NCBI GenBank assembly: GCA_025331445.1
Contig: JAIWNE010000035.1
Location: 186,001-250,000 of the forward strand
DNA from: Blakeslea trispora
Taxonomy: Eukaryota > Mucoromycota > Mucoromycetes > Mucorales > Choanephoraceae
Direction of reading: 5' to 3'
DNA: 64,000 nucleotides
The notes under the pieces: model-generated
What the model saw: only the letters and a program-made list of their open reading frames with translations
Databases searched by the model: none
What the model was told of the DNA's origin: nothing
Program-made: the position numbers and the translations under genes
Shown: positions 12,888 through 25,438 of the stretch, piece by piece
How the letters are laid out: every line of letters begins with the position of its first letter
Position numbering within the stretch: the first letter of the stretch is position 1

Positions 12888-13452
12888 ATGACTTCTGAGG
12901 AAAATGAAGACCAATTGATGTTTAACAATGGGGCGTTGGATTGGTCATCTCAACACCACAACATGATGGATTATACAGCCAATCTAGCGCCTCTTGAAAT
13001 ACCACCTAATGATCTTGTAGCTTCTATGGCACCTCTTTCAGACACGCTGCAGCCTATAAGTACCCATACTCCTTTGCCAACAGTCAACACAACCAATCCA
13101 GCCATGTCTGCGCCTATCCTACTTGAGCCTGGAAAACAATACCATCCCGAATGGGGTGTCATTAAAGACTACGAGTTCCATCCGTTGACACTCAAGCACC
13201 AACGCGATTTAGAAATCCTCTATAGTAATGGGTCTGCTATTACTGATTTTTACTTTTGGCAAGCAAACTTGGGAGGTTATTGTATGGCGGATATGGTACA
13301 AGGTAATAAAGTGTTTGTTATTCTTTTTTGTTTTATTTACATTGTCTATAGGTACCATTGTATCCTCCGAAGGTCCATTTGTGCTGGAGAGGAAAATGGT
13401 GGAAGGTGCACCTCATCCAGGACGTAGAAAGAAAAAGCATGGGTTGGGATGA
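12888..13452 (+). CDS. Conserved-looking protein of unknown function, 171 aa
   Basis: Two exons, 12888-13302 and 13352-13452, with gtaata donor and ctatag acceptor that keep frame; 171 aa. The ATG at 12888 follows a long T/C-rich leader. Residues 1-85 are acidic and proline/threonine-rich and look disordered. Residues about 86-160 look folded (KQYHPEWGVIKDYEF, AITDFYFWQANLGGY), followed by a basic tail GRRKKKHGLG that could act as a nuclear signal. I do not recognise the family. The exon with aromatic-rich segments and clean splice sites supports a real gene. It is convergent with CK2 alpha across a 176 bp gap. Confidence 0.7.
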
Positions 13453-13628
13453 AAAGCAGTAGGGCCCACAATAAGAAAAGCTCAAAGAAAATCATTATAT
13501 ATATAAAAAAAATACTATCCTTTAATCTATTTACAACATAAATGAAGACAAAATACACACACACACACATAGATATTATCTTTTTTTTTTTTTCTTCTTC
13601 TTCTTCTGTTGACTTGCAATACAGTTGT

Positions 13629-14959
13629 TTATTGCTGCTGACGAATAGGAGCTATCATAAGAAAAATGGTTAATTTCTAAAGAGAGTAAAATAGACAAAA
13701 CAGATCTTACCAAAATAAGCATGATTCATGGCTTCCTTTGCAGTTAATCTAGCTTGATGATCATATTTCAACAAGTTGTCCAACAAATCAAAAAGTTCTT
13801 CTGACATATATCTCTCATTGTCGTTAGTCACAAACTTGCTCCAAGGCTTCACAGGATATCTTTTTTTTTATATGTCAGTACCATGTTTCATAGGCTATTA
13901 CTATTACTTACTTTCCCATGACTTTTTGAATATGAGGGTGCAATTCAAGGTTATACAATTTCAAGTATTCATGCAACTTGTCAGTACCAAGCACTTTAGC
14001 AATCTTAACCAATTGGTCATAGTTATCGGCACCACTAAAGAAAGGTTCTCTACGGAATACCTAGAAGAGAGTTCAATACCATCTTTTCTCATCTATCAAA
14101 ACACTTTACCATGCCAGCAAGCATACAGCCAAAACTCCACAAGTCCAAACTATAGTCATAGTAATGGAAGTCAACTAACAATTCGGGTCCCTTGAAACAA
14201 CGGGAAGCAACTCTAACATTGTATTTTTCTCCAGGATGATAGAAATCAGCCAAGCCCCAATCAATCAAACGAAGCTAAAGATAGACGTATAAGTGACAGC
14301 ATCAATGAAACCTTCTTTTTTTTTTTTTTCTTTACCTGCTTCTTTTCATGATCAATCATGACATTATGAGGCTTCACATCACGGTGCATAATACCCATAG
14401 AGTGAGAATAATCAAGTGCCTTTAACAATTCATACATGTAAAAGCGAACATCCAAATCAGTAAAACGAGGATAAAGTACTCTGAAATCGATATTGTCAAC
14501 ATGTTCAAAAATCAAACAAGGTACTCGAGACTATGAATTGTTAAAAAAAAGGGGGGTTGCGATACAGAGTTGAATGCTTACCTCAGGATCTCTGACAACA
14601 TCCAAAAGGCCAATGATATTGGGGCCACCTGTCAAGTTTTGCAAGATTTTGATTTCTCTCTTGATCTTCTTCTTCTTCACAGGCTTCAATACCTTGATAA
14701 CACATTTTTGGCTATTCAAAGCATTGATACCTGCAAACACTTCAGAGTATTTTCCTCTACCAATCTTTTTGCAGATCTCATAACTGTCTTGAGAACTTGT
14801 TTGAATGTGAAGATGAGTCAAACTTTTTTTTCTCGTTTCTGAATTCTGGAAACATTACGAATCTTACCCCCAAGTCACTTGAAGTTGCTCATAATCATGA
14901 TACTCCTGAGGCATTTGGGAGTTGACATTAGAGTAGACTTTAGATATGCTGACAGCCAT
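13629..14959 (-). CDS. CKA1: Casein kinase II catalytic subunit alpha
   Basis: Constitutive acidophilic Ser/Thr kinase of the CK2 holoenzyme, nuclear and cytosolic. Seven exons (minus): 14959-14868, 14795-14582, 14530-14336, 14274-14110, 14060-13912, 13859-13711, 13651-13629; 328 aa. Diagnostic residues are the glycine loop [10 protein letters not shown], the basic cluster [15 protein letters not shown] (substrate and CK2 beta contact), HRDVKPHN with the catalytic Asp near residue 153, and DWG at 172-174 in place of DFG, a CK2 signature. The N-terminus ([17 protein letters not shown]) matches the CK2 alpha activation-loop-binding segment. The last exon contributes only seven residues plus stop. 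Complete and intact. Confidence 0.96.
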
Positions 14960-16550
14960 ATTCTGTTATATCTAAAGTGTGTAAATGAAAATAAAGAGGG
15001 AAGGGAGGAGAGATGAAAGAGAGGCGTAAAGAAAGAAAATAAGGCACGATGGAGAGAACCTTAATTATGACTCTGTTTTTTGGGAGAGAGCAAGCTATTT
15101 TGAGTGTTCTTAATTTTGAGTGTCCCAGAGTTTAAAATATGATATAAGCCACATAGACTTGAAATACCTATTGTGCCTGAATAAGAGCACTTGTTTCTCT
15201 GCAAATAAGTCATAGTCAAAGCAAAGGAGAACTCAACTTCTTGATGGCCTTCATAATGAAACATTCGAAGTTGAATGCAAAAAAGAACAAAAGATCATCT
15301 GTATCATTTCTTTTTTCTTTCTGTCATATATCCAGTCTATAGAGCATGCCTAGATAAAGGCAATGAGAATTTGAGGAAGGGTATCACTCTTAAGCAATCA
15401 GAAGAATAATTGCCTTGATAAAACTTCATATACCAATGAAGCTCATGTTTTCTGTAAAAAAAACCAAATTCAAGTCCCAATAGCAATGTTTAGTGTATTA
15501 AGTAGTAATGCATGGAAGACAAAGCATCAACGCACACCAGAGATGGACCTGTCAAAGTGCAGTGTTTCATGCAATGAGATTGTCCGGCTAAAAAAGAAAA
15601 GCATCTGTTGAACAAAGTATAAAGGCAGTCATTGATACAGTAAGTCGCTCGATTTAAGAGTTTGTTTGATATAAGAGTAGCATTTCTTAAGATTATGAAC
15701 AACTCTTAAATAAAGGCGACCATGGTATGCAAGTATGTTTATTCAACTGACAGAAATGTGGGTAGTCCTTTTTAGCTACCCTCAAGAAGATTTCTTCGAT
15801 TGGGCAATCATCTATTCTCATCAAAGAAAATGGAATAATAGGCTTGGCTGTCTTGATTAAACTTTTAGATGTCCACCAGACACTAAAGTTTGTTTGATTT
15901 TGCAAATATGTTTCATTTGGCTTTGTTCTGAAAACAAAGCACACATAGCAATCAAGTAGCTCCATCCCCTCTTTTGCTGGCTACCCTTGACTTTCTTTTT
16001 TTTTTTTTTCAAGCCAGCAAACAAAAAATATGTATCAATAAGGCTCAAAGGATAAAATTGAGAGTGAAATTCTGTAGAGACACTTGGAAGAGCAATAGAC
16101 TGTAAACTGTACGGTAGCAGTTACAATACAGTACAACAGTTGTTCTCTTTTTCTTAGAGGTACCCCCATTTAATAACATTATCTGTTTAAGGTGGTCATA
16201 GGTCTAGTTCAAGAGGCATCGTTTTTAGTTTTTTTTTTTCAGAAAAGAATATCCTTCGATTTGCCAAAGGAGCGCTGTGGATGCTCCCGACATGTTCAAT
16301 CTAAAGGCTGTCGTTCAGAAATGCGGCATTCATCTCATCTTTGTTCTGGGTCTTTGAATGAGCTCAGTATTACTTTACTGTGTTTTGGAGCAGTCCTACT
16401 ACGGATATGTTATTGTTCTCCACAAGATAGCTTCAAAGTTAAAAAGAACATCTTCGGAATTTCAAAAAGCAAAAGAACCACTTTCTATAATTTTCTTCCT
16501 TCTTTCTTTCTTTCAATCCTCCTTTGGCTATCAGAGAAGACATAAAGAAA
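14960..16550. other. Divergent intergenic region between CK2 alpha and TMEM234-like genes
   Basis: About 1.6 kb between two outward-facing genes, so it contains both promoters. Short open frames occur but show no domains, no consistent splicing and no similarity I recognise. Confidence 0.5.
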
Positions 16551-17288
<738 letters not shown>

Positions 17289-17697
17289 AGTCAATTTCAA
17301 AAATAAAAAAGACCAAGATAGTTGTGCTTGGAAAAGAAAGGTTGTTTTCTATCTGCTTGACTCAATAGGCTCAAGATCCCCTTTTTTTTTCTTCAAGCAA
17401 AACTTGATTTACTTGCAATCGATTCTCAAACGATATAACATCTCCTCTTCAAAGGTAATTGTTTTTTGGGAACTTGAACAATGATAAAACAAGGCTCACA
17501 GCGTTCATCGGCACACCACTCCTTGTAGAGAGAGAGAGATGTTGTGTCTACTTTCGGGATAGAGTAATTGGATAGACAGGCCAGTTTGTTTTTCTTTTAA
17601 AAGTGTATACTGACAATAGAGCTATTTGAACTCCATATGATTTCTTAAAAAAAAACCTTTGCCATATTTGAATTTTTCTTTACAAAGAAAGAACGGA

Positions 17698-19030
17698 ATG
17701 GAAACCATCTCGGATCAGGAGTTTCGTGCCAAACTTGAGAGTCATTTCTCTCTTTACCGAATCAACTTGCGTTCACCTGTAGCAGCTCAAGTGAAACCTG
17801 GTCACTGGTACCGAGTCGATCTCTTGTTGGTCAATGAACTAGGTCTATTTCGACGTGCTGATATTGAGCCTGATGGTCAAGTCGAAGTCACATGTGATCT
17901 CTATTCACCTACTTTAGAACAAAGCATGACACCACTTGTTGAGGATCCTGACTGGTCTATTGCCATTCGGCCTTCGCGCATGTTTACAGAAGGCCAACTA
18001 TCGGATAGCTTACCTGTGCCTGGCTTTGTGTGTTCTGGTAAAGGTGCATTTGAGTTCTGCATCACACCTAAGCGAGACCTTAAGAAGAGAGCCAAACGGT
18101 TTTTATCCGTTCGACCTGTCCGACTTGTCCAGTTTCCCAAGTCTGGAAAAGAAAAGAACTTGGAGACCATCTTACCTCTTGTCATTGGTCCTATTGAGAT
18201 CGTGCCTGATCTCCCTGTTCAACATGATACCAGCTTACCCCTTGAGCTATGGCCCCAACCAAATGACCGAGAATTAAGCATGGTCTATGAAGGATATCGT
18301 TTGTTTCATGCATCTGTCGATCCACCTGTCAATATTGCTATTCATGAGATGTGGGATTCGGGTATTCCTGGTAAAATTTGGGATTCTGCTCTTGTCATGT
18401 TGGACTTTATCAAGTTGATGATCCAACTTCATCCAGACTATATGAATCAAAAGCATACATTAGACTTGAGTGCAGGGTAAATCATTATCAGAAAATTATG
18501 AGGTTTGCTCTTTCTTAAACGTGTTCATCCATAGCACAGGTCTGTTGGGTCTGTATGTTGCAAGTAAAATGAAAGAATCGTCTGTTGAACAAGGAAAGAT
18601 TACAATTACAGAATTGGATGAGGCTGTGGATTTGATCGACAAGAACCTAATCATCAACCGCTTCTTGATGCAGGCTCAAGTCCATTCCAAAAATTTACTT
18701 TGGGGTAATCAAGAACAAGCCAAAGCTTGTGGGAAAGCAGATTTGATCATTGCCTCTGATGTGTTGTACGAAGCCCAGTTTTTTGAGGATTTAGTAAAGG
18801 CCCTTGTTGATTTGAGTTCAAAGGATACACGCATCTATATTGGTTATAAACGTAGAGGATTGACTGCCTCGGAAGAGGATCGATTTTGGTCCTTGTGTGC
18901 CAAGCATTTCGATGTTACCCTCTTAAGATACCAAGGACAAGATGATATAGACGATGGTCTAGTGCCACCCATGACTTTAGAAACAGGCGTTCAGATCTAT
19001 CGACTATTACCAAATTCATCATTCTGCTAA
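17698..19030 (+). CDS. METTL21/Methyltransf_16-type protein lysine methyltransferase, long N-terminal region
   Basis: Class I SAM-dependent methyltransferase, most likely modifying a lysine of a protein. Two exons, 17698-18476 and 18535-19030; 424 aa. The SAM-binding motif I is split by the intron and reads LDLSAGTGLLGLYVA once joined. Later blocks are ITITELDEAVDLI (motif acidic residue) and DLIIASDVLYE, matching the DxxY-type post-II motif of the METTL21 group. The catalytic domain covers only the C-terminal half; the first ~200 residues form a separate region I do not recognise. The ATG at 17698 is the first in frame. The substrate cannot be inferred. Confidence 0.85.
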
Positions 19031-19321
19031 TACATTTCTTGTTGGGTTTGAGGGATCTTCTCCTTTTTATTTGATTTCTTTGTTTCTATGTATAAATTGA
19101 TTTTTTCTTTCTGCTCAAACAGAGGAAAAAGTGTGTGTGTGTGTGCCATGTTCTACGTTAAGGGCAAATCATTTGTTGCCTCTTTCTCTAAATCCAAACC
19201 TTCTTCTCACGTATTACCTAGAGACCAACAAGAAGCCAATTCGACTCAGTTTCTTGTCCATCAAAGTCAAACCAATCTCTATACAGCATCAGTTTATCAT
19301 CATTTTGAAGGATTTAGTGAC

Positions 19322-20834
19322 ATGTTGCCTCTCTTTGGATTAATAGCCCTTGCGATGATGATGACCTACTTGTGTGTCTTACCATTTGTACCTGTTGTAC
19401 TTACAGCAACCATTGCCCATAGACAGAATAGAACAAATTCACTAGCTGGCATTGAAGTACCTCTTGATATTGGTTGTCCATTTTTAGCACCCAGAACTTC
19501 TCCTGCCAAGAGTGTACATGATCTTAGACCAGATGATTTTCGAATTGTAGCTGGAATAGGTGATAGGTAAAAAAAAAAAAAAAGGGTATAATCTTCTATA
19601 CAAAACTGTACTTAAGCGAATAGAATAGTGTGATGGCAGGCTTTGGTGCCAAAGGCATTCAGAGAAGTTTTTTCAACTTTGCCAATTTGTATGAAAATAG
19701 AGGTGTTTCATTTGCTATAGGAGGAGTAGGTAGATCCCTATTCTCTCTTTCTGTTGAGCTTATTCTCTCTTTTTTTTTGATGACAGGATCCTAATGCTAT
19801 CACTATGCCTAATATCTTGAACTATTATGCACATCATTTGAATGGATCTTCCGTAGGTGAACATTTGATTTCTATTTGCTTTGGTAAGTCCATGATTCCA
19901 TCTTGTTAGAGGGTAGCTATATTCACTCTAATATCTTTTGTATTTTTTTGCTGGGCTAGGTAATCAACTCTGTCCTCAAGGTCAATATAGGCCCAACATA
20001 GATCGATTGAATGCAGCTCAATCAGGAGCCCGAAGCTTGAATTTGGATCATGAAATTGATTATCTGTTAGGCGAACTCAAAGACTTGTATGAAACAGGCG
20101 ATGCTAAGCCCACTGATTGGAAGCTCTTGACAGTGTTTATTGGATCGAATGATATCTGTCATTCTTGTACTGAATTTACTTCACTTCCACCAGCCTTTGG
20201 TATCAATGTGATGGCAGCTATTGACCGTATCAAGAAAAGTATGACTCATGTATTAGTCCAGATCAGTAAGTTTGTTGTTGTTTAAATGAACTTTGGCTTG
20301 ACAAAATATAAATTTACTTCTGCTATTTAGTTGGTATCATGAAAGTTCAAGATATTGTAGTGGCTACTTCAAATTATACAGATTATTGTCGACCCATTCA
20401 AGGCAGTTCATTTGTTGGTCATGACCATATGTGTGAATGCTCTCATAGTGTTGCCAATAGAACATTGATGGCTTCTCTCTTTCCACAATATAACAGTGTG
20501 CTACAAGGTGTCAGTCAACATTTTCAGACATCAGGAGAAGATGATAACTTTACAGTCGTCTTTCAGCCTTTATTGATTGATATTCTTAGTTTTCCAATTC
20601 AAGCCATTAGGTACAGTAAGAACTTTTTTAAGACTATTATTCGTTCAATAACCACTTTCTTTTTGTAGCAACATTGATTGTTTTCATCCTTCTGTATTGG
20701 CACACGAATGGATGTCTAAGATGCTTTGGAAAATGATGTTTATGTCACCTGTTCAGAAACAAGAAACACTTGTATATGATGCTCGGGCACCTATTTTTTG
20801 TCCGACTGAAAATGATCGTATTCAAACACGTTGA
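19322..20834 (+). CDS. GDSL/SGNH phospholipase B1-like secreted lipase
   Basis: SGNH hydrolase of the PLB1 family, which removes acyl chains from phospholipids. Exons: 19322-19566, 19629-19725, 19787-19883, 19960-20265, 20331-20610, 20669-20834; 396 aa. A start at 19322 puts a long hydrophobic segment (LPLFGLIALAMMMTYLCVLP) at the N-terminus as signal peptide or anchor; in-frame starts at 19148 and further upstream would add a non-conserved stretch. Catalytic blocks: GIGDSVMAGFGAKG (nucleophile Ser, split by intron 1), IGSND (block III Asn), and DCFHPS with the Asp-His pair. Cysteine-rich segments fit a secreted enzyme. Complete. The start codon is the uncertain part. Confidence 0.88.
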
Positions 20835-22160
20835 AGCAAAAGCTACAGTCTTTCCCCCTATGAAATACATCATTTTTTTTTTGTGAATCTTTCTATAGAA
20901 ATATATATGATCTTTATACATAGCTAATTTAGGGAATATTTATAAGGATGTATGTAATAAAAACATAAAAAGGAGAGCATCAAACATTTGAGATGACAAA
21001 CCAATAGCTTTAAAAAAGTTAAGACAAGTTGACCTTTTCTCATTTAGCTATTCTCTCACCTTTGATATCCTTCATTCAAAACACAGGAATAAAGATTTGT
21101 CCAGTCAACAAGACGGTACTTGCTTCATCTTTAGACAATGTCAAAATTGCACTCTTTTTCACAAGGTAAAACAAGTGCTAAAAAAAGACGCAACCTTTCA
21201 TGTCATGGCATTTGAATGAAGAGATAGAGCAGTTGCTCTATTTAGGGGTAGGGTTCTCATCAATTTGAGCTTCAAAACCAATTCTTTTAAAGGATATAAT
21301 CTATTTTAGGGAGAAATTTCAAAGGATGTTCAGCTACCCTTCAATAGAGAGACTACTGTAAGGCCAATTGTCTTGTCTTTGTATAAAAGTAAATTGATTA
21401 AACAACACAGGAGAGCCAGATCATAACAATTGATGTTGAGAGATGCTTGTGAATATCATCGTCATGTGTTACGCGCCTGTAAAACCTGTTTGAATGATCC
21501 AAAAAGGGCTTTTAAAGAAAGTTGACAATAAATCAACCATCTTTCCATCATTCGAGTCAGGTACTTGAAAAAAAGAAGCAAGGTACTAGAAATCTTTCCA
21601 ACTAAGGAAACAACCGAGATTCATTGAGAGAATAGAAATTTTAGAAACAACAGCTCCTGTCAGCCTACGATTATTCCCATTGTTTAACAGCAATTCTTTC
21701 ATTTATGATTTCCTTATGCATAAATTGAGTTTAATAAATGAACTAAATCAAACAATGAATGACAACAAAGAATTTCGAAATAAGAAATCCATCTCTTTCT
21801 TCGACAAACATAGCCTTATTTTCTTCAATACAAAAGAGAGTAAGCAAGTTTGGAAGACTGGAAATTCATACTAAAAAAAACATAGAAATTAGCTTCATCC
21901 ATATTTCTCTTTTTGGTAAATTTTGGCTTTCTTTAACTGACTGAATAAATAGGCTAAAAGATAGAATTGCACATGTATGATGACATATTCTTTGTCTGAA
22001 TGAAGGAAGTTACCAATAAATTAAAGTTCGACCAATGAAGACACAAGCATGGAAAAAAGGGCGAACCTCAATACTCCGATTGAAACGAAAATTTGGAGTT
22101 TGCTACTTAATCGCATGAACTTTTTTATTTACTTTCTCTTACGTTTTCCTTTATAAAACT
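20835..22160. other. Intergenic region, no gene recognised
   Basis: About 1.3 kb between two same-strand genes. AT-rich, several short frames without domain signal, no repeats noticed. It holds the lipase 3' UTR and the F-box gene promoter. Confidence 0.5.
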
Positions 22161-23246
22161 ATGCTTCTACGCCATCGAATCAGATTTCCTCTACTAAGAA
22201 AACATCGTCATGTTGCTACACCTCAGCCAATTAAGAGGCCCCGGAACCATTGTTCAACACAGTTACCTCTTGAAATTCAACTTCTTATTTGTGATATTCT
22301 TCTTGACCAAGACACATCAAATAAGTTTGCCATTACTGCTATGCGTGTCTGTAGTACTTGGGCAGATTACATCTGTAAAAAACTATACCGGTAAAGAGAA
22401 GGATAAAAAAAAAAGAAAAAAGAAGCAATGGGCCTAACATATCATACAACTTGTAGACGTTTTCAGTTTAGGAATTATTTGCAATTTGTTGGATTTATCA
22501 ACACAATCTCACTAGAAAAACCTATATTTCCTTATGGCGATTACGTACAAGAAATAGACCTTACAACTGTCAATCGTTACGGAATTGATGTCCGAATGAA
22601 GCGAGTGATCTTGTTTTGTCCAAACTTGATTAGAATCAAATTAGGCGATACAACAAGTGTAAGTGCAAACACACTTCAACTCATGGGTCGTTTTTGCAAC
22701 AAAGTCCAGTCACTTGAGATGGGAGGTATGATCAGTTTCCCGTTTCTGTTCGACTGTGATTTCTCAGGCATGACTCAGCTTCGATCCATTTCACTCTTGA
22801 CAACTCCCTTACAGGCGACTTCCTTAACAACCTTGCCTAGCTCCATTCGACAATTCAGTATAGCTAATATGGATGCCATTCGCCCTGAAGAGCTGATCCT
22901 CTTTTTAAAACATCATCCTCAACTTGTTTCATTAGCCATTCGACGATGTAGGCTTTTGAGTGTCGATTTTTTGCCTTACCTTGTCCTGTTATCAAACTTG
23001 AAGACATTTGAACTGGCTGGTCCAGATATTCACGATGCCAACATGAAAACCATCTTTGATTTGTCCCTCAAATTACACACGCTCAAGTTGTGTCGTACCA
23101 GAATCACACATGTTACACTGGAAGCTTTTGTGACAGGCCAACTTATTGTTCAACATCTTGTTCTTGAGAACAATTTAGATGTTTCTCAATATGCTATTAA
23201 CGCCCTGTTGCGAGAAAGACCCAACATGAAAATCACTGTAAATTAA
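22161..23246 (+). CDS. F-box protein with leucine-rich-repeat-like C-terminus
   Basis: Probable substrate adaptor of an SCF ubiquitin ligase. Two exons, 22161-22390 and 22457-23246; 339 aa. The F-box is at about residues 32-78 (QLPLEIQLLICDILL ... RVCSTWADYICKKLYRR), its final arginine codon split by the intron. The remainder has irregular leucine-rich repeats (NLIRIKLGDTT, LRSISLLTTPL, LVSLAIRRCRLL, LKTFELAGPD, LHTLKLCRTRI) like mucoralean F-box/LRR proteins, a large family with fast-changing repeats, so the target is unknown. Intact. Confidence 0.85.
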
Positions 23247-23769
23247 CATGATCCCTCTGTACTATAGTTTTATATTTTTTTCTGTATATAACATCAATAA
23301 ACATAGCCTGTCTTTTTTGACTCTTTTGATTGGATGACAACACCTAAAAAGTAAATAAACTTGTTTTAGCACGCATCATGTTATTGGAGATATATGAGCA
23401 TCTAAAATTAACGTCTTCTATTTTTATCCCCCCCCCCTTCTTTTTTAAAGGTACGCAACTGTATCTATTCTTGTTGGAAAGATTCTTTCCTCGCATAAAA
23501 GTATTCAGTGCAATTCTTGAAGCCTGGCAAAACCCTTTGAAAAAAGAAAGAAAGAAAAGCCGGCTTACGCTATTTGAAAGGACAAATGTACAATCTATTG
23601 TATTCGTTCTCATTAAACTGGCTTTCTCTCTCTTTTCTCAATGATGAGCTGTCCTAAATCATTTAGCTTTAGGGAGGAAATAACTCAATGTGTTTTAGCA
23701 GATATCTGCAAGCTTTATTAGTTTGAAGACACAAAGGCATATCCTTTTTCCCTTTGACGTCTTGTCAGT

Positions 23770-24045
23770 CCTTGAGATGCTCCTATATAAGAAACATGCC
23801 AAGACAAGCCAGGTCAATTATATCGACTCTTAAAGGTCCAAGTATTGGCAAAGTATAAAGAGTTACTTCACTTTGCAAAATTTGGTCTTCATGCAGCCTC
23901 ATACATAGGAATTGTGTCTGTAGTATTAGAGGCCAAACTTTCCATTTGACAGGACATTCAACTAAAAGATGGCGTCGATCTTTGATAGAGGCATTGCAGA
24001 ACAAGCAAGAAGGAGCGATCTGAGCTAAAAATTAAGTAATAGACT
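23770..24045 (-). pseudogene. Relic of a LINE reverse-transcriptase C-terminal zinc-finger region
   Basis: The minus strand encodes CLFCNASIKDRRHLLVECPVKWKVW, of which the block CxxC...HLLxxCPxKWxVW matches the zinc-binding segment behind many non-LTR reverse transcriptases. Only this tail is recognisable and no RT core was found nearby, so it is a decayed, 5'-truncated insertion. Confidence 0.5.
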
Positions 24046-24284
24046 CATGACAATGGAGCTTGTCATGGATAATACGATATCACATAGAACAGCATTCAGA
24101 CATTAATGGCTATGATAAAGTATGGATCCTTTGGCCGCTTAAGCATGAAGGATAGCAAAACTCGTGCACATGCAAGTCTTTACTTTAAGTCCTAAAAGAA
24201 CACCAACATTCAGATCTCTTCAAAATGAAACAAACTCTTTCTCAATCCCTCTAAAAGTCTCATCTACTTGACAAGGATTAATAC

Positions 24285-24880
24285 CAGTGCTCAGAAATGC
24301 AATGGATTTTTTAGATGCACTGTACAGAGCTGCATAGTATGCAACAAGACATTCAAAAGCATGGCATAATGGAAGTTGGGCGTTATGAGAGACTTGTCTT
24401 GGTAGACAGCCTCAAAGTCCGAAAGAAAGGAGTAGAGAAGTTCTTGAGCGTCTTCAAGCTCAGAAAAGGAAAGACAAGGGGAGAGGAAAAATTGCGAGGC
24501 CTTTAACAAAAGCATCCAGTGGTCATTATACTGAGATACTTTGGTAGGAGATACTTGGACAAAACCAATAACCAAGTTGCCCATTCGTTTGCTTTTATGT
24601 GGGAGAAGCCATCACCGATGGCAATCTTCCGAGCAATCGATGAAATTGCATGACCCGGAGGCAGGACGAACTTGTTCACTAGGACATCTTGCATATCCTT
24701 CAGGTCCCTTGGACGTCAAAAGTGGAGGGAGCAATCTTGTACCAGATTTGGTTGGACCCGTGCAAATAGAAGCCATCTTTTTTGGTTATGCCCAAAAGAA
24801 GATTATGCATTATGTCAATGCCGCTTTGACGAATAGGGTCGATGTAAGGTAAGTCCAGAAGGACGCTCCAACGAGTTCCA
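24285..24880 (-). pseudogene. Decayed CACTA/TNP2-like transposase fragment
   Basis: Minus-strand reading gives YIDPIRQSGIDIMHNLLLG, then VLPPGHAISSIARKIAIGDG and IKANEWATWLLVLSKYLLP, then in another frame SELEDAQELLYSFLSDFEAV and ITPNFHYAMLLN. The order and spacing match the fungal CACTA/EnSpm-type pattern (D-x-MHNLFLG ... RIPsKI ... ADQWKxWT ... L-x-F-x-FExLY ... TPNMHLHxHL). Stop codons and frame changes near 24500-24540 show it is dead. Element ends were not identified. Confidence 0.55.
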
Positions 24881-25438
24881 TTAGCTTTTTCCTTGCGAGT
24901 GCGGTCTGCATTGGTGCAGGTGTCGAGCCATCCTTCTGCTTGCCTTCTATGTTTCTCATTGCTTCTTGTAGTCCATGTTTCTGCCTCGAAATCTCAAAAA
25001 TTACGAATGATTTTTCCTTAAAGAAAAAGTCTCTGCAACCTCACGATCCAGGGCATCGCATACTGATGTCTACAAAAGCGTTGATTACACATCTGTTTAG
25101 GCGGAATATCCAGACAAGAAGGTTAGATTACTGTTCTACTACAAGTCTAAAAGACGTCTGTACGGTTCTTTATTTTCTGATGTAGGAGTTTTGTTTGATG
25201 CAAAGAAACACATCTATTTGTTGCTACTTTGTATTGTATTCCAAAAAGAGATCAGCCAATCAATGTCTTAGTTTAAGATTGAGCCAATAGGCAACCCAAA
25301 AAGCAGTCCAGCATTAATTTTTCGGAACGCGTTTTCGCGTCTTGTTCTTTATTCCTATTTCTTTTTCTCTCTTTTTTTTTTTTTCAATACAAAAATAATT
25401 TTGACCAACACAAAAAAAAAAAACGCTTGTCCCCAACA
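24881..25438. other. Short intergenic region upstream of RFC
   Basis: Region after the transposon relic, ending in the RFC promoter. It has a T/C-rich run just before the RFC start (about 25340-25385). No other feature recognised. Confidence 0.45.

Noticed and set aside
15490..16048. Small minus-strand genes between CK2 alpha and TMEM234
   Set aside because: Open frames of 60-90 codons without domain, splice continuity or conserved-looking composition.
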